The position numbers were made by a program, and so were the translations under genes. Below are positions 34,991 to 44,094 of a stretch of DNA of 64,000 nucleotides, piece by piece. The number at the start of each line of letters is the position of its first letter. The first letter of the stretch is position 1. The notes beneath the pieces were generated by a model that ran no database searches, was not told where the DNA came from, and was given only the letters and a program-made list of their open reading frames with translations. The stretch comes from Epiperipatus broadwayi. Taxonomy: Eukaryota > Onychophora > Udeonychophora > Euonychophora > Peripatidae. Location of the stretch: NCBI GenBank assembly GCA_028023455.1, contig JAQFVV010012394.1:26609053-26673052 (forward strand), read 5' to 3'.

Positions 34991-37600
34991 TTCCTTCATC
35001 ATTTTGTTCTGTTTTTGCTGTATTTTCAAAACATAAAAAAGAAAAGAAAAAAGAAAGTATAGGATCTAAATATTTATTTTAGAAAGGTGGCACATTCAAG
35101 TGGTTTTTGTAATAAAAACATCCCAGCTTGCAGACAAGGGGTGCACTGTACTATAGGAAGGTAATGTCATAAGCATTGGTCATGGGTGATGGAAAAGGAT
35201 TATATAATTCAAGAGAAAGCAGGGAAATATATTACTCAAGCGCAACAAATGAGCAAATATTAAAACAGAAATTTAACGCATATGGTGCATCAAATAATAA
35301 AACAATTACAGATAAATTATTGTTTAAAAATAAAAATAGAAACATTACAAAGCTTTCTGAATACAAAAACATATAGAGATCAATACCGAGTTTTAAACAA
35401 AAGTGAATACCATCAAGATAATAATGTATCAAGTAAGGAGATGTCCTGGATTATGTGGGATTGCCCAGATTTGAGTTGTTTGTTTTTCATGTTGAAACCG
35501 TTCTGGATTGGACATGCAACCTTTTTTAATGTTTTTGAATGATAAAGTTTTGAAACTCAGAAAAAATGTAGTTGAGCATAGAAACACTGAAAGCAATAAA
35601 TATTACAAGTATAATTTTCCCATTTCTTGTGAAAAATTTTATAACAATATTTCAAAAAATAAAGACTAAAAAAAAACAATTAACTCTGCAGAAAATATAT
35701 ATATATAAATAATATAATTATGTATTAAATATTATTCTTTATATTGCAAGGTTATATTTATATAGTTTTGCTATTCATATAAGTTTTAATTTTTTGAAGT
35801 GAGAATGAGATTTTCAACGTAATTAATTTTCTTTTATGAAAAGAAAAGTTTTTAATGTTATTGTTATTATTAATTTATCACGTGTTTTTTGTTTTTAATT
35901 TTTATATTAATAAACCCATAAAAAGATGGTTTAAGACATCTTGATGGCATGTAATTAAATATTTTTTTTAAAAAAGGTCTAATAAACAATTCGGACATGT
36001 ACCATATTCCAACATAAAGCATATTTAATTATAATAATGACAATTAAATTTAAAGTGTAGAGACCTACTTTCATGAAAGATTGAGAATATCCTGTGAAGA
36101 TATTTACCACTTTTGCAGATTATTCCACCATTTATAATTTACTGGCAATAATTTAATATAACATTAAATTAGAAACACAAAGTAACTCATTTCGTAGGTT
36201 TAAATCTGCAGTAACACTTAATATAATGATTTTAAGAAGTTTAATAAAGCACATTAGATAATCCTATTCTGGACTGCATAGTTAACACATTAATCCATTT
36301 TAGAATAACTGCTGAAAAAATTATGAGCTTTATCCTATTTTCATATTGTGGCATTCATAATCATAACTCCATTATGTAGGACTGACATTAAACTGTGTAG
36401 TTTTATGCAAAAAGAATGGTTTAATCCTTTAGAGAACACTTATAGATTAATATCTTTATGGTTGGCATCTATCAGGTACTTTACAGGTTTTAAATTACTA
36501 ATCCTCTGGTTTAAACATAATTTATTTTGCTATATAGTTCAGGCTAGTTCATAAACTGAATTAACTTAATTGATTTTCATTAAGAATTAAGCAATTTTTT
36601 CCAAACCTGAGAAATTATGTGTGGATTTAAACATACTCTATAAAGTTTTAACTTTCATTAATCCATAGACAAGCGATCAATATTATTTCCAAACAAATTA
36701 TTTTGAAAGAGACAAATGATAGGATTGTTGTTACAAGTATTCCATAGGCAATTTTCCAAAATTCCATTAATAATTGAAGATAGTAAACTGAATTTTCTTT
36801 AAAATAGTATTTGGTGATAATCCATGTTGTTGTTGTGGTAGTTTATCTATTTGGTTCAAGGAGAAAATACATTTTGCCAATGAGGCAAAATGTCCAGAAT
36901 GAATGTGTCTACCATTATGGAAATGGTGATACAAATGGCTAATTTAAAATTTAATTCAACCGGTTCTTGTATGCACTATAGCTTAATGAAGACTGATCTA
37001 ATTTTGACAAGAGGTCATATTTATAGCCTCTGGTCAACTGGTATCTTAATTAGTCACCATTACCCATAACTCTTTATTTCTTTTTAAGTTTTTCTGGAAA
37101 AAAATTGTCCATTGCTGTGGTAATATGGAATAGCAACCGACCATAAATGTTTGGGTTTATTCTAAGCATAATAAATTTCCAGACATTCACTAAAATGAAA
37201 GAAAGAAAGAAATAATAATAATAGTTTAATTCATTTGTACAAAACTACTGCATTGGACCATAATTAATATACAATAATACAAATAAACAAATATAAATAT
37301 CAAATTATGAATATGTCAACCATGTCATATTTTTTTATAAGATTACTAACAATTTTTTTTTAAAATTTTGATTATAAGTGTTAGGCAAATGAAACAAAGG
37401 TGAAGATTTTAATGTTTTAGAATGATAAACCTTAATGTAAAATAAATTAGATGTGTGTGTTTTATGCAAACAATTATTAATTGCAATATTTGAGATTTTG
37501 TTTGTTGAAATAATTTTCTGAGACAAGATTGCATTTAAGATCTTTAATCTTTCTTATAACAGATAAGGATGTGTAATGGCTATTTAACTTAATTTATTTA
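34991..37600. other. No gene seen
   Basis: AT-rich DNA with overlapping short frames on both strands but no recognised motif. A (GAAA)n/(ATA) rich patch lies at 37197-37222. Confidence 0.5.
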
Positions 37601-37985
37601 GAAAATTTATCATTAGACTAATTGAGTTCTGATAATATCTCATTTGGAACTTGGGTTTCAAACCTCAGATCCATATTTCAAAATTGGCAGAACCAAAATG
37701 AGAAGCAATTTATGCTTTGTAGAGTCAGTAAATTGTCTACCATGCCTTAAAATCACACCCATAATTTTAAAAGCTTTATTTACCATAGTTTTAATGTGAT
37801 GGAGAAATGACCCATTGCTAGCAAAAATAATGCCAAGATCTATCTATACATCAACTAAATTTATTTGTGGCCTTCAATATAATAAGGACAGTTAAAGATT
37901 TCGGATTTTCTGGAATAAGAAACAGTAGAACATTTGTCCATATTAATGTCCACCTTATTATTTTTACATCTTTTTCACAAAATTG

Positions 37986-38564
37986 TTAATATCTTTTTAA
38001 TTACAATAGAATGACAGCCTGTTAAGCTAATTGCGCAGACACTGTGAGAATGTTATTAATAAATGAATACCTTCGAACAACCACATGATATAGTATTTGT
38101 ATAAGAGTAAAAAGGAATCCTCTTACTCTTACGACTCAAATGTTTATATATGAGCAAATCTAAAGTAGTTGTAATGAAGGCGTGACTACATAATAGTCAC
38201 TTTAAATTACTATATATAATGTCTGTATGAATGATGCCAATGAAATTTTCTAGAATTTACTAAACGCCACTCTAAATGAAACTAAATCATACAGACATTA
38301 TATATAGTAATTTAAAGTGACTATTATGTAGTCACGCCTTCGTTACAACTACTTTAGATTTGCTCATATATAAACATTTGAGTCGTAAGAGTAAGAGGAT
38401 TCCTTTTTACTCTTATACAAATACTATATCTTGTGGTTGTTCGAAGGTATTCATTTATTAATAACATTCTCACAGCGTCTGCGCAATTAGCTTAACAGGC
38501 TGTCATTCTATTGTAATTATAATCGCACGCAAGACGTTATAAAATAAATGCTTAATATCTTTTT
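37986..38564 (+). mobile_element. FB2 foldback element with 13-bp target duplication
   Basis: Near-perfect palindrome: left arm about 37999-38240, right arm about 38283-38518 (landmarks 'gacagcctgttaagctaatt', 'gaatacctt', 'cgactcaaatgtttatata', 'gtgactacataatagtcact' and complements), spacer about 40 bp. The flanks carry 'ttaatatcttttt' at 37986-37998 and 38552-38564. The palindrome stops near 38520; 38521-38551 ('ataatcgcacgc...aaataaatgc') is an extra one-sided segment, i.e. an asymmetric tail. Duplication and tail argue for retroposition. Relatives lie at 55.70-55.92 kb and 63.905 kb to the window end. The high arm identity implies recent insertion. Confidence 0.9.
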
Positions 38565-39252
38565 GTAAAAGTATGCAGTCAGTAATTGAGCTAATATTTC
38601 TAAATATTTTACAATCATCTGCATAACACAAAAGTTGTGAAAATTCCAAATTTACTCCTAAATCATTTAAATAAATGTTAAATAATAATGGTGCAAGGAT
38701 ACTGCCTTGGGATACTCCTAGATTGCAATAGTATAGATTAGAAAACTTGTTATTAAATTTGACATAAGCTACTCTTTCCCTAATAAAAGATTCAAACCAT
38801 AGTATCAAATTATAAGAAAAACCTAATTTGTACATTTTATGAAACAATATAGAATGGTCAACTTTATCAAATGCTTTAGATAGATCAAAATAGACAGCAT
38901 CTAGATGGTACTGATTCTCAAAAGCATTAGCAATATGATCAATTACTGTTAAAAGATTAATTTCAGTTGATCTATTAGGTAAAAAAAAAACATGTTGCAT
39001 AGGAGCTAAAACCTTATGTCATCAATAATTTTTGTATAAATACACTATTAATATATGTGTGCAATTGTATAAAGCACTGAAATAGGTTTGCAATTATTTA
39101 TATTATCTCTTGAACCATTTTTTAAAATAGATATAACCTTGTCAAGGTTAAGGTAGTTGGGAAAAATAAACTTTTTAATAGAACAATTAAGAATGTAATA
39201 TAGGGGAGTAACAATGAATTCTGCACATCCTTTACAATATTTGAAACACAGG
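38565..39252 (-). pseudogene. Reverse transcriptase of CR1-like LINE
   Basis: Minus strand after FB3: 'NACVSNIVKDVQNSLLL' through 'TRLYLF' (39250-39122), then an open frame from 39000: 'FLPNRSTEINLLTVIDHI', 'VYFDLSKAFDKVDHSI' (box A), 'GVSQGSILAPLLFNIYLNDL' (box B) and 'LLCYADDCKIF' (catalytic YADD intact), ending 'LLQKDI' at FB2. The RT resumes at 37985 as 'KDINNFVKK', 'SYSRKSEIFNCPYYIEGH' and 'NKAFKIMGVILRH' (to about 37640, with shifts). Confidence 0.85.
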
Positions 39253-39380
39253 CATTCTTTATATACCTGGAGTTTAATATAAATATAGGGGATTTAAACA
39301 GACTTTTAAGCACCCTTCATCTATCCACACTATCTCATACCACTGATACACATGACCATACACATGTAGAAAAGATAAAG

Positions 39381-39440
39381 AATCACCAATATACGTATTT
39401 TGTGCTGAACCAGCACTCATCATTTGGTCTAGATTATCAT
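39381..39440 (-). ncRNA. Type I hammerhead ribozyme (FB3 left arm)
   Basis: Minus strand: stem I GATAATC...ACCAA, core ATGATGA (C3 is A), perfect 6-bp helix II GTGCTG-GTT-CAGCAC, AAAA in place of GAAA, loop TACGTA, then TTGGTGATT closing stem I. It shows that helix II pairing is preserved where the other arm has lost it, but two core bases are mutated. Confidence 0.7.
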
Positions 39441-39873
39441 CTGCCACATATATATATATAATCAGTGCTTACTTTATATTAAGATAGCAAATCTTCATAT
39501 TTAATGGACAGGCTTCAATCTACCCCAACCTCCAACTCTTCAGCATCCATACAATTGAAAATCTAATGATGGAAAATCCAAATCCCATGCTTATGCCAAT
39601 TTTATTGTTATGCCCATGTTGATCTCAAGTCACTCTGACCCCTCATGTATTTAAATAAATAAGGTCATATATGAAGGGTCAGAGTGACTTGATGTCAACA
39701 TAGGCATAACAATAAAATTGGCATCAGCATGGGATTTGGGTTTTCCATCATCAGATTTTCAATGGTATGGATGGCTGAAGAATTGGAGGTTGGAGTAGAT
39801 TGAAGCCTGTCCATTGAAGTATGAAGATTTGCTATATTAATATAAACTGAGCCCTGATTATATATGTGTGTGG

Positions 39874-39940
39874 CAGATGATAATCTTAACCAAGTGATGA
39901 GTGCTGGTTCTCCACGAAATACGTATATTGGCGATTATCT
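39874..39940 (+). ncRNA. Type I hammerhead ribozyme (FB3 right arm)
   Basis: Stem I: GATAATC...ACCAA (39879-39893) pairs with TTGG (39928-39931) and GATTATC (39933-39939), leaving an internal loop. The core is GTGATGA (39894-39900; C3 is G here). Helix II is 39901-39915 (GTG...CAC in this copy, and a perfect GTGCTG/CAGCAC in the left arm). GAAA is 39916-39919. Helix III is one A-U pair closing the palindromic loop TACGTA (39920-39925). The site is AUA with predicted cleavage after 39927. This minimal helix III with a palindromic loop is the layout described for Penelope-like hammerheads. The C3 change would cripple this copy. Confidence 0.75.
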
Positions 39941-40898
39941 TTTCTACATGTGTGTGGTCATGTGTATCAGTGGTATGAGATAGTGTGGATAGATGAAGGG
40001 TGCTTGAAAGTCTGTGTTTAAATCCCCTATATTTACATCCTTTATAAATAAAAAAAGATATATTATCATAACCTAAATTTGAATGTAATTTCAGTTCTTT
40101 GATAGAGATATAATATCATTATTGTTGAAACAAAATTCATTAGGTAATCTATACTCAGAAGACAATTGAAAATTTTCATACAATTTAGAAAAACGAACTG
40201 AAAAGTCATCAGCATTTAAAGAGGAGCTACAATCCATTTCAGTCTTAGTTTTGATAATGCCAGAATTTTAAACAAAGAACTAAAATTCTTTAGAACTATC
40301 TGACGTTGAGTTTAATATTTTTAATATATTTTTGATAATCAATTTTCTGAATAGCTTTAACCAATCTTCTCTAATTAATAGTTATTATAAAAAAATAAAT
40401 TCTGAGTTTTAGAAAATTGTTTACGATGATAAGATTTATTTTTAATATTTTTTTTAAGTATAGATGAAAAGCAAGAAGGAAAATAATTGTAACATATTTT
40501 TGGGGGTATATAAAAATCAATCAAATCATTAAATACTCGATTAAATAATTGTATATTATAATTAATGTCTGATGAGGAATATAATGAGTTCAATCAAAAT
40601 TGGAAATTGCCTTCCACAGACCAAAATAATCCCCTTCTTTATAACATCTTTTAAAATAATATTCAGAGGAAGAATACATTTAAAATAATTTATACTAACA
40701 AAAAATTCAATAGGAAAAGTCAGAGATCCCAAACACAAAAACATTTAATCTCAAATAAATTACTTAAAACATAATCAAGTATTCGATTATGAGAATTTAA
40801 ACAAGAATTGCGTTGCTTTAAATTTAAAAAAATTAAAAAACTAACATCCTATATGCCTTAGGTGATAGTGAAAAAACGTTAAAAGAAGCATTACTGAA

Positions 40899-41065
40899 TC
40901 AACCGGAAATGTTAACGTCTCCTGTAATGACAACATTCATTTTATAATCAACTAAAAATTCTTCAAAAGAACAAAGTAAGGCATCTAAGTCAGAAAAAGA
41001 CAAGGCTGGTATGATATAAACATTTTCCAATAAAAATTTAATATGATGATCAGTGGAAACCTCAC
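40899..41065 (-). pseudogene. APE endonuclease, C-terminal half (CR1-like LINE)
   Basis: Continues across FB1: 'CEVSTDHHIKFLLENVYIIP' then 'LDALLCSFEEFLVDYKMN' and 'VVITGDVNIS', the latter equivalent to the 'GDFN' strand of APE-type endonucleases (with Asp and Asn conserved). Downstream sequence to about 40400 continues as a degenerate linker ('HYIPHQTLI'). Confidence 0.75.
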
Positions 41066-41388
41066 ACCATGTGAATTGTAAACAAAGGCAAAACTCCCCA
41101 TACAGTAGTGCCACCTGTGCCAAACAGAGTAATCAATGGATGCCAGAAGGCTTGTGCATAAAATCCCTATCTAGTGCCTACTCATCCAATATCCCCAGAC
41201 TAGTTTCTGGCTTGTGGGGATATTGGATGAGTAGGCACTAGATATGGATTTTATGCACAAGCCTTCTGGCATCCATTGATTACTCTGTTTGGCACTACTG
41301 TATAGGAGTTTTGCCTTTGTTTACAACAAATTATGTGCTAGTATAGAGATGGTGATCATGTGATGTTTGATGGTTTACCATGTGAATT
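41066..41388 (+). mobile_element. FB1 foldback element with 12-bp target duplication, inside LINE endonuclease
   Basis: The element 41078-41376 is flanked by perfect 'accatgtgaatt' (41066-41077; 41377-41388). The antisense arm is 41084-41217 and the sense arm about 41214-41325, with the tail to 41376 ('gtgatcatgtgatgtttg'). At the centre, 'gcttgtgggg' merges the end of the antisense arm with TGGGGATATTGG, the predicted first bases of the RNA after hammerhead self-cleavage. The arms are almost perfectly matched. Confidence 0.93.
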
Positions 41389-41660
41389 CACAGTAGGTAA
41401 AGTCTAAGAACATAGACTTCTGAATAATTTCTTTTTTAAATAGCAATGAGGGTACCCCCTCTTCTTGTAATTGCTTCAAGACATCTATCTTTACACAAAA
41501 CTTTATATCTATCATCCAAAAATGTGTTATCGTGAATTTGGCTATTAAGTCAAGTTTCAGAAAGAAAAAGAAAATCATAATTTTCTGAACTAAAAAAAGG
41601 TTTAATTTGATTTGATTTAGTTCTCATTCCTCTAATGTTGACATAAAACAAACAACAAAA
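41389..41660 (-). pseudogene. APE endonuclease, N-terminal half (CR1-like LINE)
   Basis: Minus-strand reading 'LCLFYVNIRGMRTK' (about 41650-41610), then 'YDFLFLSETWLNSQI' (about 41585-41540), containing the catalytic-Glu 'SETWL' box of LINE endonucleases, followed by 'LDFTYCEFTW' up to the FB1 insertion. One stop interrupts it. Confidence 0.75.
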
Positions 41661-41979
41661 AACATCCCTAGAAAAAAAATTCTTTTTAGAAATAATAATA
41701 TTATTAAATCAATCAAGAACATTATGAGCCAAATAACAATAATAATAATAAAAAAGAAATATCACGAGTCCAAAAATCTGATGTAATAATCTGATATTTA
41801 ATTTTAAAAAAAATATATTGACGAAAAGAAGTTAGTCCGAAAGTATTAATAAACTGGCCCATGAACCACAGAAAAAATTTAATATAGTACGCCCAGGTCA
41901 TAAATGTTTAGAAACAAGATTCCTAATGCAAAAGCTACTAGTATTAAAGTTAAACATATTAATCTTAATACACATGATT

Positions 41980-42970
41980 TTAACCTGAAGTGTGTTTTTC
42001 AGAAATATCTTCATATTTATGATATTTATCATTATCTTTCTTTATGTAAGGCTCTAAAGAAAAAAGACTTTCAATTCTAAGCTCATCAACATCTTTAGAA
42101 ATATTTTGTTTAAATTTAGAAGAATAATTACTATAATTTTTATTACAAAATTTATTTGAATCTCGTCTAGATTTATGGGTTAGACTATGTATATGATTTA
42201 AATATTCATTTTCTTTAGGCAGAAGAAGAGATGTCAGTATAATATATCGATGAAGTGGTACTAGAATCCCCCCCCCCACCCTTTATAAGATACATTAGAT
42301 TTTCCCTTATTGTAATCAAGTTGTGCTTTATCCATAAAATCATCTTTTTTATTAATATGTTGTTCGGAAAGTAAAACACCCCTATTATTTGTTTGATAAT
42401 TAACACTTTTTACTCCAGTGTCTTAACTAGTTTTATTTTTCTTTACAAATGATTTAGACTCTGAACTAATATTATTATTTGTAACACTTTTTAGGTTAAT
42501 AGTATCATGTTTTACATTATTTATATTATGAAAGTTTCTATTATAAAAAATCCTGGTTTTATTTGGACAACTCTTAGAAAAACAAGATGTTTTGGCAGAA
42601 GAAAGAGAGCATAGAATATTTTTTCTAGAATTAGAAGAATAAATTGATGGCTTATTACAAAGTTGTAACATGTTAATAATCAAGGTATGAATTTATGAAA
42701 TAGAAAAAGATTGTAGGACTTCTAAAGTGAAATGTTCACTATACAAAATAATATCTGTCAGGCATTTATCTTATGTGGTTTAAATTAATGGAAAAAGATT
42801 CAATCGTGTTGGTGGATGTAATAGTAGAATTAGTTGCATAAAGAAGACTGAAGTTAGCTTTATAAATCGATTCATCCTGCACATTAATATTTATAGTATC
42901 AGCTTTTCTAATTTGTACTGGTATAGAACAATTATCAGAATGATACAAAATCACTATTTGTAGCACCTGT
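41980..42970 (-). pseudogene. CR1-like LINE ORF1 C-terminal region
   Basis: Three adjoining minus-strand frames (42966-42766, 42683-42423, 42279-41980) of Asn/Ser/Lys-rich sequence between the PHD-like segment and the endonuclease. A poly-C run at 42269-42278 marks a frameshift. No domain was recognised. Assignment rests on position. Confidence 0.45.
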
Positions 42971-43332
42971 CTTCACAACCTCTAATAATCTAGTATTAGA
43001 TTTTGAAATAGAATCTAATTGATTATATTAATTAGAATTATTTTAATTATGTAACCAAATTATCTGAATTTTCTTCAGTAAATATATCATAATCAGTAAT
43101 TGAAATGTTACTGTCAGAATCCAGATGTTGATCAAGTTACATTCACTGCGTTTGGAATATAAACCTACGATATCACTATCCAAAGGTAGGGTTGAGTCAC
43201 CATCCATTACCAAATCAATAATAAATTCATTATTAATATCTGAAAATTTTATCTTGGAAATTATATTATTACAAATCTGATATTTAAAAAAACCATTACC
43301 ATTTGAAAAATAATAGCATCAGATTTAGACAA

Positions 43333-43815
43333 TTATGCTAAGGAGAGATGAAAATAGTTCTGACATAGACCAGAATACTTAATTCCCAAGAATGTATCAG
43401 AAATAATCATAGAGCGACTATGGCAAAAGGAAATGTCTGGAATTTTATTTTGATCAGGACTAAGCTGATTAACTGTATTATTCACAGGATAATCTGAATG
43501 AGAAATTGATGGACTTAGAAGAGATGACTGATGAGAGAGAGCATCATCACTATTTGGAGAAATTTTACAATAATCATATGCAAAGACAATCTCAATACAA
43601 TCCTTGATATTAACAGAATTATAACAATCCAAATGATATTGCAAACCACAGAACCTACAACATTTCAAAGATTTCAATACTTCAACAAAGTAAGAATCTA
43701 ACAAATGAAATATATAAATAAACTGCATATCAGACAACAACAGTAAGAACAACAATAATAATAATATCAACAACAACACCAAATCTTGAATTATTAAAAA
43801 AAATTCTACAATCAC
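43333..43815 (-). pseudogene. CR1-like LINE ORF1 with PHD-like Cys/His segment
   Basis: A 160-codon frame on the minus strand. Its N-terminal ~35 residues are leucine-rich from low-complexity DNA and probably not the real start. The middle has 'CCRFCGLQYHLDCYNSV', a PHD/zinc-finger signature (C..C....H..C) typical of ORF1 proteins in CR1-clade LINEs, and then a Ser-rich tail. It would act as an RNA-binding chaperone in an intact element. Confidence 0.6.
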
Positions 43816-43820
43816 TTATT

Positions 43821-44090
43821 TCTAACAAGTAAATAATTTATAATATCCCTGTAAAGTTCTCAGATATTTTATTTTAATAAATTCATTTTAATAAATATTT
43901 TTTATCTGAATTGTAATGCTAAATAAAATGAATTAATTTACTAGTTTTACATTTAAACATTTTAAATTGATTAAGTTTTAAATATATATAAATTACAAGC
44001 ACACACACACACATTTTAAAATAAACTGTTGACTAAATGTAATATCAATTATAATTATCATAATATAGTTATTGTAGGACAGTTTCAAAT
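43821..44090. other. No gene seen; short (CA)n
   Basis: AT-rich spacer between two LINEs with a small CA tract at 43999-44013. Confidence 0.5.
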
Positions 44091-44094
44091 CATC

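Larger units (their letters stand above)
39253..40046 (-). mobile_element. FB3 foldback element with hammerhead ribozymes and 11-bp target duplication
   Basis: Arms 39281-39650 and about 39665-40030 are reverse complements over about 350 bp. The flanks 'cattctttata' (39253-39263) and 'catcctttata' (40036-40046) differ by one base and are the duplicated target. Joining the LINE across them restores 'FFIYK' + 'NACVSN', a natural RT reading. Unpaired 39264-39280 is an asymmetric end. The arms contain type I hammerhead motifs (next entries). A single-arm copy is at 59.87-60.24 kb. It has no coding capacity. Confidence 0.9.
37620..43820 (-). mobile_element. CR1-like LINE, nearly complete, split by three foldback insertions
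   Basis: Minus strand, in order: ORF1 region with a PHD-type 'CRFCGLQYHLDCYN' (about 43670-43600), further ORF1 sequence to about 41980, APE endonuclease (41660-40890), then RT (40890-37620). FB1 (41078-41376) lies in the endonuclease, FB3 (39264-40035) at the start of the RT, and FB2 (37999-38551) near the RT end. Removing each insertion with one duplication restores continuous homology to CR1-type proteins. The element is inactivated by stops and shifts. Confidence 0.85.

Noticed and set aside
38040-38500. Hammerhead in FB2 arms
   Set aside because: No pair of core boxes at proper spacing could be found on either strand; 'ggttgttcgaagg' is only superficially similar.
37999-38551. FB2 as a classical terminal-inverted-repeat DNA transposon
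   Set aside because: The 13-bp duplication and one-sided segment at 38521-38551 fit retroposition better; no transposase or short fixed duplication.
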